Positions 10,103-19,465 are shown, counted from the stretch's first letter. The stretch is 64,000 nucleotides of DNA from Cellulophaga baltica (GCF_018861125.1 NZ_JAHKQN010000015.1:62001-126000), one strand, 5' to 3'. The notes: generated by a model not told the origin, from the letters alone. Translations and numbers: made by a program.

Positions 10103-10129
10103 AAAGAGTGCAATTCGCACTCTTTTTTT
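10103..10129 (+). terminator. Intrinsic terminator after the ABC-F gene
   Basis: Stem AAAGAGTGC (10103-10111) with GCACTCTTT (10117-10125), a 5-nt loop, and a continuing T run. Confidence 0.88.
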
Positions 10130-10326
10130 ATGTCTATGTATTAGTAGGTAAGTCTATTCTTACCTACGTGAAAATCAACATTATTAAAATGTTAATTTCT
10201 TATAATTTTGAGCTTAATTTACGTTACTAAAGAAATAATAAGTGTATCTTGGCGTTAAATATGTGTATTTCATCGATTATATGTATTTGCCCAAATTTTA
10301 CAATGATAAATATTTCAAAATCCCCT

Positions 10327-10866
10327 ATGAAGTTTTTTTTAGTTCCCCTAGCATTCATTACACTCCTTTTTTCTACAACAAACGCACAAGCTCAATCTAC
10401 GAAGATGGATCCTCAAAAATCTATCATTAGTAATGCAGAAGCATCAGGTAATCACGATTTACTTTTAGCAGCAGTAAAGTTATCAGATTTAGAAACGACC
10501 TTAGATAATGAAGGTCCTTATACTGTTTTTGCGCCAAGCGATGTAAATTTTGATCAATCGACAAAAAAGAGGGTAACAGAACTTATTCGTCTTAAAAATA
10601 AGAAAGAACTACAAACTGTAATTGGTTATCATATTGTTCCGGGGAATATTACAGCTTCAAAAATATTAAAAGCACTTTGTAGAGGTAAAGGTGTTGCAAC
10701 TTTTACGACAATTACAGGTGATAAGTTAACTGCTACTATGAATGGCTTAGATATTGTTTTAACAGATAAAAACGGAAATCAATCTACAATTACAAAGGCT
10801 GATGCTAACCAGTGTAATGGCGTTATTCATGAAATTGATAACGTACACTCACCAATAAAAGCATAA
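10327..10866 (+). CDS. Secreted fasciclin-domain protein
   Basis: About 179 aa. A signal peptide (MKFFLVPLAFITLLFSTTNAQAQ) is followed by one fasciclin (FAS1) domain: SIISNAEASGNHDLLLAAVK, GPYTVFAPSDVNFDQ, LQTVIGYHIVPGNITASKIL and NGVIHEIDNV are the hallmark H1, YH and H2 regions. FAS1 domains mediate adhesion or binding in the periplasm or outside the cell. The longer frame starts at 10249, and another Met lies at 10303. Met10327 is preferred because it gives a compact standard signal peptide. The domain has two Cys (LCRGKG and NQCNG), which could form a disulphide. It stands alone between a terminator and the serine dehydratase gene. Confidence 0.85.
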   Translation: MKFFLVPLAFITLLFSTTNAQAQSTKMDPQKSIISNAEASGNHDLLLAAVKLSDLETTLDNEGPYTVFAPSDVNFDQSTKKRVTELIRLKNKKELQTVIGYHIVPGNITASKILKALCRGKGVATFTTITGDKLTATMNGLDIVLTDKNGNQSTITKADANQCNGVIHEIDNVHSPIKA

Positions 10867-11006
10867 TATTTCAACTTTTTTTAGGACATATGCTCATAAA
10901 TAATTGCATATAAATTCTAGTAAGCGTTATATTGCAACCAAAAATTTGTTACATTAAACTTATATTTGATTAACAAATGTTTTATTTACAACAGTAAGTA
11001 GTTTGT

Positions 11007-12431
11007 ATGGAAGCAATTAGCACTTTTGACATGTTAAAGATTGGTATTGGTCCGTCAAGTTCACACACTTTAGGGCCTTGGAGAGCAGCAGAAAAGTGGT
11101 TGGTGGAATTGCAAAAAAAAGTTGCTTTTGTTGATGTTATTGAAGTTAATGTTTACATCTATGGTTCTTTATCTCTAACAGGTAAAGGGCATGCTACAGA
11201 TTACGCCTTAATGCTTGGCCTTTCTGGCCAAGATCCTGAATATATTCCTATAGAGAATATTCACACTATTATAAATAGAATAAATGAAGAAAAATTTATT
11301 GAATTAGACGGCAAATTTACTATTTCCTTTAATCCTGAAAAAAACATAATATTTAAAAAAGAGTTTCTTCCATTTCATGCAAATGGGATGACTTTTGAGG
11401 CAATTTTATTTGATGGCCAAAAATTGAAAACTACTTATTATTCTATTGGGGGAGGTTTTGTTGTTAAAAAAGAGCAAAAAAGAGCAAAAAAAAATATAGA
11501 AATTTTCAATAGCTTCCCGTTTCCTATTGCAAATGGTGTACAGCTTTTAAACTATTGTAAGGATCAAGATAAATCAATTTCAGAAATTGTTTTAGAAAAT
11601 GAACGCTCTTTACGAACAGATAAAGAAATTGACACAGAGTTAAACCGAATTTGGGATACAATGTTAGATTGTATGTATACAGGTTGCCATACCGAAGGTT
11701 TTTTGCCAGGAGGTTTAAATGTTCGTAGGCGTGCCTTTGAAATACATCAAAAACTAAAAGAAAATAATCCTTATGAATCTTCAAAAGAATGGTTGTTTTC
11801 GATAAGAAATACTACTGTAAAATTTAGACAAATTTTACAATGGGTAAGTTGTTTTGCTTTGGCTGTTAATGAAGTTAATGCCTCTTTAGGTCGTGTGGTT
11901 ACTGCACCAACCAATGGTAGTGCAGGGGTGATCCCCGCGGTTTTAATGTACTATATGGTTATTGAAAATCATGAAGCAGATTTTACTCAAATTAAAAAAT
12001 TCTTGCTGGTAGCAGGTGAAATTGGTAGTATTTTTAAAAAAGGAGCTACTATTTCTGCTGCAATGGGTGGCTGTCAAGCAGAAATTGGAGTTTCTTCAGC
12101 AATGGCCGCAGGTGCACTAACCGAAGTATTAGGGGGTACGCCTGAGCAGGTTTTAATGGCGGCAGAAATAGCAATGGAACATCATTTAGGTTTAACATGT
12201 GATCCTATAAATGGATTGGTGCAAATACCTTGTATTGAACGAAATTCAATGGGAGCTATCAAAGCTATCAATGCGGCTGAATTGGCCTTAAATTCTAATC
12301 CCGAAGAAGCTAAAGTTCCTTTAGATAAAGTGGTGAATACTATGTGGGAAACCGCTAAGGATATGAACTCAAAATATAAAGAAACATCTAAAGGTGGTTT
12401 AGCAGTAGATGTTTCTTTCACTGATTGCTAA
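11007..12431 (+). CDS. sdaA: L-serine ammonia-lyase, iron-sulphur type, single chain
   Basis: A 474-aa fusion of the beta (N-terminal) and alpha (C-terminal) serine dehydratase domains. [20 protein letters not shown] is the N-terminal hallmark. The alpha domain shows [39 protein letters not shown] and [19 protein letters not shown], which carry the Cys ligands of the 4Fe-4S cluster. The enzyme deaminates L-serine to pyruvate and ammonia in the cytosol. Length and domain order match the E. coli SdaA/SdaB type. The gene is apparently monocistronic, with 140 bases upstream and 104 bases before the DUF3050 gene. Confidence 0.95.
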   Translation: MEAISTFDMLKIGIGPSSSHTLGPWRAAEKWLVELQKKVAFVDVIEVNVYIYGSLSLTGKGHATDYALMLGLSGQDPEYIPIENIHTIINRINEEKFIELDGKFTISFNPEKNIIFKKEFLPFHANGMTFEAILFDGQKLKTTYYSIGGGFVVKKEQKRAKKNIEIFNSFPFPIANGVQLLNYCKDQDKSISEIVLENERSLRTDKEIDTELNRIWDTMLDCMYTGCHTEGFLPGGLNVRRRAFEIHQKLKENNPYESSKEWLFSIRNTTVKFRQILQWVSCFALAVNEVNASLGRVVTAPTNGSAGVIPAVLMYYMVIENHEADFTQIKKFLLVAGEIGSIFKKGATISAAMGGCQAEIGVSSAMAAGALTEVLGGTPEQVLMAAEIAMEHHLGLTCDPINGLVQIPCIERNSMGAIKAINAAELALNSNPEEAKVPLDKVVNTMWETAKDMNSKYKETSKGGLAVDVSFTDC

Positions 12432-12535
12432 AAAGGATTACAACCTTAATTTGATGCTATTTTAAAACGAAAAAAAGATAATAATATTAGTAATTTTTGT
12501 TCATTTTCTTGTTATTTCGCATCAAAAATTTAAAA

Positions 12536-13303
12536 ATGGAAAAACTAGAGCATATTGAAAATGAATTATCTGGTTTAAGAACACAATTAAAAGAGCACAA
12601 ACTTTATAAAAACCTTAAAAATATTGATGACATAAAAACATTTATGGAATATCATGTTTATGCGGTTTGGGATTTTATGTCTCTTTTAAAGGCAATACAA
12701 ATACAGCTTACTAATACTACAACACCTTGGATTCCTAAAAAAAATGCTACACTTGCACGTTTTATTAACGAGATTGTTCATGGTGAAGAGAGTGATATAA
12801 ATGAATTAGGAGAACCTAGAAGTCATTTTGAAATGTATTTAGAGGCTATGAAACAAGTTGGTGCTAGTACACAAAAAATTGATCAATTTATTCAAGTTAT
12901 AGAGGAAGGTAAAAGTGTTACATGTGCTTTTGAAGCTATAAATGTTTCAAACTCAATAACTGATTTTGTGAACTTTTCTTTTGAAGCTATTGATACACAA
13001 CAAGCACATGTAATAGCTTCTGCGTTTACATTTGGGCGTGAAGATTTAATACCTGATATGTTTTTTGAAATTCTTAAAAGTGCAGATGCAGAAAACAAAC
13101 AATATAACAAGCTAAAGTATTATTTAGAAAGACATATTGAACTTGATGGGGATGAGCATGGTCCACTTTCATTGCAAATGATATCAGAGTTATGTGGTAG
13201 TGATGATCAAAAATGGAATGAAACCCTTGAAGTTGCAAAACAAGCTTTAATACAGCGAATTAAATTGTGGGATGGTATTAATAATGCAATAAATACGAAG
13301 TAA
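12536..13303 (+). CDS. DUF3050 family protein
   Basis: About 255 aa, soluble and helical. [36 protein letters not shown], and [20 protein letters not shown] with a later [15 protein letters not shown] are typical of DUF3050, an all-helical family resembling haem-oxygenase/TenA-like folds. Conserved His and Glu residues ([20 protein letters not shown]) could bind a metal or cofactor, but no reaction is established to my knowledge. Met12536 is preferred over the frame start at 12497 because alignment-like features begin there. The next gene starts immediately after the stop (TAA then ATG), so the two are co-expressed. Confidence 0.85.
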   Translation: MEKLEHIENELSGLRTQLKEHKLYKNLKNIDDIKTFMEYHVYAVWDFMSLLKAIQIQLTNTTTPWIPKKNATLARFINEIVHGEESDINELGEPRSHFEMYLEAMKQVGASTQKIDQFIQVIEEGKSVTCAFEAINVSNSITDFVNFSFEAIDTQQAHVIASAFTFGREDLIPDMFFEILKSADAENKQYNKLKYYLERHIELDGDEHGPLSLQMISELCGSDDQKWNETLEVAKQALIQRIKLWDGINNAINTK

Positions 13304-13771
13304 ATGGAACCTGAGATTGAAATACTTTTGTCTAAAAAGCTAGTAGGTAAAAGTATTGAAATGAGTTTTGTAGAAAATAAGACTCATGAATTGTGGAAGA
13401 GTTTTATGCCTTTAAAAAAGCTAATTAAAAATACGGTAGGAACAGATTTGTATTCGATACAAAAATATCCTGTTAATTTTAACCCTCAGATGAATTTTAC
13501 AAAGTGGGCGACAATTGAAGTTGCAGATTTTGACAATGTGCCAGATAATTTAGAGAAGTATACTCTTGTTGGTGGATTATATGCAGTATTTATTCACAAA
13601 GGTCTGGCGTCTGATTTTCAAAAAACATTTCAATATATATTTAATGAATGGTTACCAAATTCTGAATACAAAATAGATGATAGAGAGCATTTTGAGGTTT
13701 TAGGTGCTAAATACAGTACTGATGATCCAAATTCAGAGGAAGAAGTGTGGATTCCTGTTCAGTTAAAATAA
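13304..13771 (+). CDS. GyrI-like / AraC effector-binding domain protein
   Basis: A 155-aa single domain of the GyrI-like small-molecule-binding superfamily. Signs are the N-terminal KLVGKSIEMSFVENKTHELWKSF, the central FTKWATIEVADF and KYTLVGGLYAVFIHKG, and the C-terminal FNEWLPNSEYKIDDREHFEVL followed by a short acidic segment and EEVWIPVQ. These proteins bind hydrophobic or cationic ligands, and some hydrolyse cyclopropanoid toxins. The start codon follows the DUF3050 stop directly with no spacer, which suggests translational coupling and a shared role. Confidence 0.85.
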   Translation: MEPEIEILLSKKLVGKSIEMSFVENKTHELWKSFMPLKKLIKNTVGTDLYSIQKYPVNFNPQMNFTKWATIEVADFDNVPDNLEKYTLVGGLYAVFIHKGLASDFQKTFQYIFNEWLPNSEYKIDDREHFEVLGAKYSTDDPNSEEEVWIPVQLK

Positions 13772-13857
13772 AGAAAAGTCTAGTGTTGTTTACTTTTATT
13801 TCATACCAAAATAACTAAACAATTTTCTTACTTTTAACCCACCAAATAAACAAACAA

Positions 13858-14676
13858 ATGTCTGTAGCAAAAAAAGAATACAAGAGAGTCACTGTAAAAT
13901 CTCTAATTGAGATGAAAAAGGGTGGTGAAAAAATATCTATGCTTACTGCCTATGATTATTCTATGGCTAAAATTGTAGATGCAGCTAATGTTGATGTAAT
14001 TTTAGTGGGTGATTCTGCAAGTAATGTAATGGCCGGACATGAAACAACGTTGCCTATTACGTTAGATCAAATGATATATCACGCATCATCGGTAATCAGA
14101 GCGGTTAACAGAGCTTTAGTTGTTGTTGATATACCTTTTGGTAGCTACCAAAGTGATTCTAAAGAGGCGTTGCGCTCAGCTATTCGTATTATGAAAGAAA
14201 GCGGTGGTCATGCGGTGAAAGTTGAAGGAGGATTAGAGATAAAAGACTCTATTGAGCGTATTTTAAATGCAGGGATACCTGTAATGGGGCATTTGGGTTT
14301 AACACCACAATCTATTTACAAATTTGGTACTTATACTGTAAGAGCAAAAGAAGAAGAAGAAGCTGAAAAGTTGATTGAAGATGCATTAATGCTTGAGCAA
14401 ACGGGATGTTTTGCTATTGTTTTAGAAAAAATACCCGCAACTTTAGCGAAAAGAGTTGCAGAAAGTGTAACGATACCGGTAATTGGTATTGGAGCAGGTA
14501 ATGGTGTTGATGGTCAAGTATTAGTAGTTCATGATTTAGTTGGTTTAACACAAGAATTTAACCCGAGATTTTTACGCAGATACATGAACTTATATGAGGA
14601 AATGGGTAATGCAATTTCTGATTATGTAAATGATGTAAAAAGTAAAGACTTTCCTAACGATGAGGAGCAATATTAA
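13858..14676 (+). CDS. panB: 3-methyl-2-oxobutanoate hydroxymethyltransferase
   Basis: A 272-aa enzyme of pantothenate (coenzyme A) synthesis that transfers a hydroxymethyl group from 5,10-methylene-THF to ketoisovalerate. Motifs: [36 protein letters not shown] (metal-binding Asp), [39 protein letters not shown] and [20 protein letters not shown]. Its length equals the family norm. It is first in an operon-like run with the lspA-like gene (14 bases later) and the pseudouridine synthase. Confidence 0.97.
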   Translation: MSVAKKEYKRVTVKSLIEMKKGGEKISMLTAYDYSMAKIVDAANVDVILVGDSASNVMAGHETTLPITLDQMIYHASSVIRAVNRALVVVDIPFGSYQSDSKEALRSAIRIMKESGGHAVKVEGGLEIKDSIERILNAGIPVMGHLGLTPQSIYKFGTYTVRAKEEEEAEKLIEDALMLEQTGCFAIVLEKIPATLAKRVAESVTIPVIGIGAGNGVDGQVLVVHDLVGLTQEFNPRFLRRYMNLYEEMGNAISDYVNDVKSKDFPNDEEQY

Positions 14677-14690
14677 TTAAATAATTCTTT

Positions 14691-15170
14691 TTGAAAAAAA
14701 TAGCCATACTTGTTCTTGTTTTTTTTAATATTGGCTGTGACCAGTTAAGTAAAAATATGGTTCGTAATAGTGTAGAACCAAACGCTTATATTCAATTGAT
14801 AAAAGATAATTTTATTTTAACGAATGTTGAGAATACAGGTGCTATGCTTGGTTTTGGACAAAGTTTTTCGCCAGTTCTAAAAATTATTTTACTACAAGTT
14901 TTACCTGTTTTAGTTTTAATAGGTCTGTTAATAAATGTGTTGCGAAAAGCACATTTAAACAAATGGCTTATGATCGCTTTTGCTTTTGTAATAGGAGGTG
15001 GAATAGGTAATTTGATTGACCGGATAGCACATGGTAAAGTAACGGATTTCTTTATCTTAAAAATAGGCTTTTTTAAAACGGGAGTCTTTAATATGGCTGA
15101 TGTGTCTGTTTCTTTAGGAATTATATTGATTTTCATTTTGAGTATTAGATATAAAAAATTAGACTTTTAA
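14691..15170 (+). CDS. Signal peptidase II (LspA) family protein
   Basis: A 159-aa membrane aspartyl peptidase family member with four predicted membrane helices. Conserved features: CDQLSKN (DQ at 17-18), VENTGAMLGF (47-55), GNLIDR with catalytic Asp110, and FNMADVSVSLG with catalytic Asp137. LspA cleaves prolipoprotein signal peptides after diacylglyceryl transfer. The N-terminus is unusual: MKKIAILVLVFFNIGCDQ itself looks like a lipoprotein signal. NTGAMLGF also differs from the common NxGAAF. The start codon is TTG, and its stop overlaps the next start (TAATG at 15168-15172). It may be a paralogue of the housekeeping lspA, which cannot be checked here. Confidence 0.85.
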   Translation: MKKIAILVLVFFNIGCDQLSKNMVRNSVEPNAYIQLIKDNFILTNVENTGAMLGFGQSFSPVLKIILLQVLPVLVLIGLLINVLRKAHLNKWLMIAFAFVIGGGIGNLIDRIAHGKVTDFFILKIGFFKTGVFNMADVSVSLGIILIFILSIRYKKLDF

Positions 15171-15868
15171 TGGAAAAAAAAGTAATTTCAACAGCTAAGA
15201 ATCTTCAGGTTTTGCATGAGGACAATCATTTGATAGCTGTAAATAAACGTCCGGGTGATATTGTTCAGGGAGATAAAACTGGAGATATACCGTTAAGTGA
15301 GGTTGTAAAGAATTACATAAAAATAAAATACAATAAACCTGGCAATGTGTATTTAGGTGTGGCACATAGGTTAGATAGGCCAACATCGGGGATTATAGTT
15401 TTTGCAAAAACTTCAAAGGCATTACCAAGGTTAAATAAATTATTTGCAGAGAAAGATGCTAAAAAAACATATTGGGCAGTAGTTAAAAATCAACCATCAA
15501 AACAGCAAGATACGCTTACGCATTATTTAAAAAGAAATACTAAGCAAAATAAATCTTATGCAAATAAAAAAGAAGTTCCTGATAGTAAAAAAGCAATTTT
15601 AAGCTACAAATTGATTAAAAAATTAGATAATTATTATCTCTTAGAGGTTGATTTGCATACAGGTAGACACCATCAAATACGCGCACAATTAGCAGCAATT
15701 GGTTGTACTATAAAAGGTGATTTAAAATACGGAGCAGATAGAAGTAATAAGGATGGGAGTATTCATTTACATGCCCGAAAATTATCGTTTATCCACCCTG
15801 TAAAAAAAGAAGAAATAATAATTTTGGCTCCACCACCAAATGAGGCTATTTGGAACGCTTGTTCTTGA
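15170..15868 (+). CDS. RluA-family RNA pseudouridine synthase
   Basis: A 232-aa enzyme whose catalytic motif HRLDRPTSG is at 66-74 with the nucleophile Asp69. Other family signatures are LIAVNKRPGD near the N-terminus, KTYWAVV, YYLLEVDLHTGRHHQIRAQLA, and the C-terminal IHLHARKLSFIHPV. It lacks an S4 domain, like TruC or RluA rather than RluC/D. It isomerises a uridine in tRNA or rRNA; the target is not evident. It is translationally coupled to the upstream lspA-like gene by a one-base overlap. Confidence 0.93.
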   Translation: MEKKVISTAKNLQVLHEDNHLIAVNKRPGDIVQGDKTGDIPLSEVVKNYIKIKYNKPGNVYLGVAHRLDRPTSGIIVFAKTSKALPRLNKLFAEKDAKKTYWAVVKNQPSKQQDTLTHYLKRNTKQNKSYANKKEVPDSKKAILSYKLIKKLDNYYLLEVDLHTGRHHQIRAQLAAIGCTIKGDLKYGADRSNKDGSIHLHARKLSFIHPVKKEEIIILAPPPNEAIWNACS

Positions 15869-16136
15869 TTCTTATAAAATATAACAGCATATTTAAATTC
15901 TAATATTGCATAAATAAAGAAGGAAATACTATAAAGTTTCCATTTATTTACTTGGTTAACATGTGCTTAGCTCAAGTAATATATGTGCTATCTACGGTCC
16001 GTAATTTTTTTATAATTATGTCAACATTTAATAATTAGTCAAAGTTTTTTTGTAATGACAATATAAAAAAACGACTAGTGTATTAAATAATTAGTTTTTA
16101 ATAGGACTATTTCTATTAGAACAACCTCACTAAAAA
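15869..16136. other. Intergenic region upstream of the membrane/ASPIC operon
   Basis: 268 bases, very AT-rich, with no open frame or RNA that I can support. It contains a short dyad TACGGTCCGTA (15993-16003) followed by Ts, too weak for a terminator but possibly a protein-binding site. The promoter of the 16137-18831 operon should lie here, but I see no good TAnnTTTG box. Confidence 0.3.
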
Positions 16137-16796
16137 ATGAAAAAAAACCATTTAATTTTAATTACCGGACTACTGGGTTTATTCGCAAGTATTACGGTTG
16201 GGTTAGGTGAATTTCTACTACACTATAGTGACAAATTGGTAGGTAATTCAGAGAATTATAATTTTTTCTATTTTGTGCCTGAAAGAAATCTTACTTGGGG
16301 GCATTTTCTAACGGTTGTTGGCACTCCTTTTTATTTTGTTGGTTACTACCATATTTATAAAATGTTGAAAGGCAAAGAGAATAAATGGGCATTTGCAGTT
16401 TTTGCATTAGGTATTATTGCTTTTACAGTAGGTGGTTTTTGGATTACTTCTAGAGCTTTTTTAGGAACAATAGTTCATCTTCAAGAAGAAATAGATACTG
16501 GAATTTACACACAAATTTTAGATAATTATACCCTTTTTAGTGAGTCCCTTGTTCAAGTTTTAAGAATCGTGATTTTTCTTTTATCTGTTTTTTTTATCAT
16601 TTCAATTTTAAAATTTAAAACATATTATGATAAGTTGATGGTTTTAGCTAATCCTATTTTGTTATTAATTCTAGTGTTTGCTGTTTATTTTATAACACCT
16701 GGTGTAGGTAAATATATAGCTCCTATTGCAATGAATGTTGTGCATTTTATTCTATTCAGTTTATCGTTATACCAATTCAATAAAAATTATAAATAA
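16137..16796 (+). CDS. Unknown integral membrane protein (about six helices)
   Basis: 219 aa, strongly hydrophobic, with about six membrane segments (for example LILITGLLGLFASITVGLGEFLL, FAVFALGIIAFTVGGFW, ILLLILVFAVYFITPG). I cannot name a family with certainty; it resembles uncharacterised membrane proteins such as those of DUF6796. No catalytic motif stands out. It is first in a tight operon: six bases before the ASPIC/FG-GAP gene, which in turn overlaps another small membrane protein. Confidence 0.75.
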   Translation: MKKNHLILITGLLGLFASITVGLGEFLLHYSDKLVGNSENYNFFYFVPERNLTWGHFLTVVGTPFYFVGYYHIYKMLKGKENKWAFAVFALGIIAFTVGGFWITSRAFLGTIVHLQEEIDTGIYTQILDNYTLFSESLVQVLRIVIFLLSVFFIISILKFKTYYDKLMVLANPILLLILVFAVYFITPGVGKYIAPIAMNVVHFILFSLSLYQFNKNYK

Positions 16797-16802
16797 TCCA
16801 TT

Positions 16803-18446
16803 ATGAAGTTTTTAAAATATATTTTATTCGCTCTTTTTACAATTGTACTTGCATTGATACTATTTGTGTCAATTAAATTCGGAACAAATCGTAACAATCC
16901 TTATGATAATGAAAATGAGCTTGTTGAAAATGAAATACCTGTATTTAAAGAGGTGGTTTTAAATTTTGAACAACAGAATAATAGTGAGAAATCTTTACCT
17001 GTAATAGCATCAGCTTTAATAGATGTTAATAATGATGGTGTTGATGAAGTATTTTTCGGAGGTGGTTTTGATCAGCAAGATGAATTGTTTGCTTACAATG
17101 AAAAAACTTTCGTGTCAATTTCAAAAAATGTAAACATTCCTCAAAAAAACAATTTAACAACATTAGCTGCCGCTTCTGCAGATTTTGATAATAATGGTTT
17201 TTCAGATTTAATATTATCCCGTGAGGATGGTATAACAATTTATTATAATACTGATGGGGTTTTTGTTGCACAAAAAATAGATTATCCGTTAGCATCAAAT
17301 GCAACTCCGCTTGGTTTTGCTTTAGGTGATATTGACAGAGATGGTGACATAGATATTTTTGTTTCTAATTACATTAGAAAAAATCAAATGGAGGGTCAAA
17401 ATAATTTTACAGAAGGGTATGGTCCAATTAGTCAGCTACTAATTAATAATGGAGACAATACATTTACAGATAAGACTGATGAATCAGGTTTAATATACAA
17501 CCATAATACCTTTATGGGAATATTTGTAGATATGGATAATGATGGCTGGTTAGATTTAATTGTAGCTCACGACACAGGTGAAGTTAGAACTTATAAAAAC
17601 AAAACAGACGGTTCTTTTGAAATGAAGCCAAATCCGACAACTAATAAATTCGGTTATCCAATGGGTATTGCTGTTGGAGATTATAATAATGATGGAAAAG
17701 TGGACTTTATGTTCTCAAATACAGGATCTACAGTACCGCATTTTATGGCAAGTGGAAACATAGAAAACAAAACCTTATTTAATTCAGATTGGATTTTTTT
17801 TAAAAACAAAGGGAACTTTGATTTTGAAGATGTAGCAAAAGAAGTAAAAGTATCTGATTTTGAATTTTCATGGGGAGCAGTTATGGCAGATATGAATAAT
17901 GATGGATTACAAGAATTAATTGTAGCGGAGAATTATGTTGAATTTCCTCCTCATAAAGTATTTAAGCTTCCAGGAAGGTTTTTGACTCAAAATAAGAATC
18001 ATGAATATGTGGCAACGGAAGGTAGAAGCGGAGTTGTTAATAAAAATTTTGGAATAACACCTTTGGTTTCTGATTTCAACCAAGATGGTTATCAAGATTT
18101 AATTTGGGTGAACATTGCTGGGCCTGCAAAGGCTTATATTAATAATGGGGGTGATAATAATTATATTCAATTAGTTTTTGCGGAAAATTCAGAAAATATA
18201 GGAGCTAAAGTTGAAGTGGTAACTACATCGGGTAAAACTATTACAGAAGATTATATAATAGGAGAGGGTTTAGTTTCTGATCAAAGTGCAACGGTGCATA
18301 TTGGTTTAGGTAAAGATGAAGTTGATTCTGTAAAGATTATCTATGCTGATGGAACCATACAGATATTAGATGATGTGATTTTAAATACAAGAAGAGCTGT
18401 AGCTAAGGAGAAAATAGAAACGCTAGAAATTAAAAATGAAGACTAA
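16803..18446 (+). CDS. FG-GAP/VCBS repeat protein with ASPIC/UnbV domain (CRTAC1 family)
   Basis: A 547-aa protein with an N-terminal hydrophobic anchor or signal (residues ~3-25). It then has repeated calcium-binding-like FG-GAP motifs: LIDVNNDGVDEVFFGG, SADFDNNGFSDLILS, LGDIDRDGDIDIFVSNY, FVDMDNDGWLDLIVAHD, VGDYNNDGKVDFMFSN, MADMNNDGLQELIVAEN and VSDFNQDGYQDLIWV. They form an extracytoplasmic beta-propeller. The C-terminal ~90 residues (ENIGAKVEVVTTSGKTITED, HIGLGKDEVDSVKIIYADG) are the ASPIC/UnbV domain. Such proteins mediate binding at the cell envelope. It sits between two membrane-protein genes, six bases after the first and overlapping the next by 11 bases. Confidence 0.92.
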   Translation: MKFLKYILFALFTIVLALILFVSIKFGTNRNNPYDNENELVENEIPVFKEVVLNFEQQNNSEKSLPVIASALIDVNNDGVDEVFFGGGFDQQDELFAYNEKTFVSISKNVNIPQKNNLTTLAAASADFDNNGFSDLILSREDGITIYYNTDGVFVAQKIDYPLASNATPLGFALGDIDRDGDIDIFVSNYIRKNQMEGQNNFTEGYGPISQLLINNGDNTFTDKTDESGLIYNHNTFMGIFVDMDNDGWLDLIVAHDTGEVRTYKNKTDGSFEMKPNPTTNKFGYPMGIAVGDYNNDGKVDFMFSNTGSTVPHFMASGNIENKTLFNSDWIFFKNKGNFDFEDVAKEVKVSDFEFSWGAVMADMNNDGLQELIVAENYVEFPPHKVFKLPGRFLTQNKNHEYVATEGRSGVVNKNFGITPLVSDFNQDGYQDLIWVNIAGPAKAYINNGGDNNYIQLVFAENSENIGAKVEVVTTSGKTITEDYIIGEGLVSDQSATVHIGLGKDEVDSVKIIYADGTIQILDDVILNTRRAVAKEKIETLEIKNED

Positions 18447-18831
18447 AATATTCAGATTTTTACTTTATTTAATATTTCTATTTGGAATATATGGTACGGG
18501 AGCATTGGTAATAAAAGAATTTTCTAAAGGAGCTATATGTCCTAAAATATTTAACATACCAGCATGTTTTATAATTATTATTTGTTTAGTAGTACCTTTT
18601 ATTTATCATTTATTAAGAAGAGGTAACATAGTTTATTTTGTGCTTACAGGTTTAGCTTGCAGTATTGCAGTGTATGGTTCTGTATTTCAATTATTAGGAA
18701 ATGTAGAATGTCCAAAAACAAATGAAGGGGTGCCAATGTGTTACATTTCGTTAACTATTTTTACATTTTTAATATTGTTAAAAATATTAGAGTTGAAAAT
18801 TATAGAAAAACAAAAAAGGGTTGACATTTAA
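18436..18831 (+). CDS. Four-helix membrane protein with paired CPK...PxC motifs
   Basis: 131 aa with four predicted helices arranged as two similar halves. The first half has a helix, then ICPKIFNIPAC (Cys35 and Cys44), then a helix. The second half has a helix, then ECPKTNEGVPMC (Cys92 and Cys102), then a helix. The paired cysteines at helix boundaries suggest disulphide formation or metal/cofactor binding on one face of the membrane. I do not recognise a named family. The start overlaps the ASPIC gene by 11 bases, so it is translationally coupled. The TAA lies in the loop of the terminator hairpin. Confidence 0.8.
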   Translation: MKTKIFRFLLYLIFLFGIYGTGALVIKEFSKGAICPKIFNIPACFIIIICLVVPFIYHLLRRGNIVYFVLTGLACSIAVYGSVFQLLGNVECPKTNEGVPMCYISLTIFTFLILLKILELKIIEKQKRVDI

Positions 18832-18847
18832 GTCAACCCTTTTTTTT
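18812..18847. terminator. Bidirectional terminator containing the stop codon of the upstream gene
   Basis: Stem GGGTTGAC (18818-18825) with GTCAACCC (18832-18839), flanked by A and T runs so it serves both converging genes. The 6-nt loop (18826-18831) holds the TAA of the membrane-protein gene. Confidence 0.9.
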
Positions 18848-18860
18848 AACGTACTTAAAA

Positions 18861-19460
18861 TTAATGTAATTGTTTTTTCTTTTTGAATTTTATAGCTAAA
18901 AATGCCAATGCGATTATCGTAGTTGCAACTACAAGGCCTATCAATAAATAAGGGTTGCTATTGTTTTCTTCGTAATCAACTATTGCTTCAAAATTATTGT
19001 CACTATTTAAAATAAATTTTTCACTCGAACCATCTTTTTTTCTCAAATAGAATACGGTTTGGTGGTATTCGTTGTCTTTAAAAGAAGTTATTTTTAAATC
19101 GATGTTTTTAATTATTTCAGGTAATGTTGATGTAATAAACGTTAAATCAGTTTCGTGATCACCGTATCTAATACCACCTTTTTCTAGTCTGATTTTATCA
19201 TCATTAATTGTAATACTGATATTTTCTTTAATATAATTTACAATTAATTCTTTAAACTCTTTTTCGCTTAGCGTTTTAATATAATCAACTCCGTGAATAT
19301 CTTTTAATGCTTTATTTACGCCCGCTTGTGTTAGGTAAATTTTTAAAATACCACCATCATTTTGAGGGTCTAAGCGGTAAACTGCAGATAAAGGGTTGTG
19401 TGCTAACAGAAAAATAGGACTGATTAAAATAATCAGTCCTAATAGTATCTTTTTATTCAT
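18861..19460 (-). CDS. DUF6702-like exported protein with C-terminal membrane anchor
   Basis: 199 aa: an N-terminal signal peptide (KKILLGLIILISPIFLLAHNPLS), an extracytoplasmic beta-rich domain, and a C-terminal helix (LLIGLVVATTIIALAFLAIKF) followed by lysines. The body (YRLDPQNDGGILKIYLTQAGVNKAL, SITINDDKIRLEKGGIRYGDHETDLTF) resembles the DUF6702 family of Bacteroidota. No enzyme motif is visible. It lies six bases downstream of the YHYH lipoprotein gene, so the two form an operon, and may act together in the envelope. Confidence 0.75.
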   Translation of the reverse strand: MNKKILLGLIILISPIFLLAHNPLSAVYRLDPQNDGGILKIYLTQAGVNKALKDIHGVDYIKTLSEKEFKELIVNYIKENISITINDDKIRLEKGGIRYGDHETDLTFITSTLPEIIKNIDLKITSFKDNEYHQTVFYLRKKDGSSEKFILNSDNNFEAIVDYEENNSNPYLLIGLVVATTIIALAFLAIKFKKKKQLH

Positions 19461-19465
19461 GAATT

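Noticed and set aside
14792-15136. 114-codon minus-strand open frame
   Set aside because: Antisense shadow of the lspA-like gene, Lys/Ile/Pro-rich with no motif.
15993-16003. Dyad TACGGTCCGTA before a T run as a terminator
   Set aside because: The arms are only five bases around one base; too short to fold as a hairpin. It could be a binding site, but nothing supports that.
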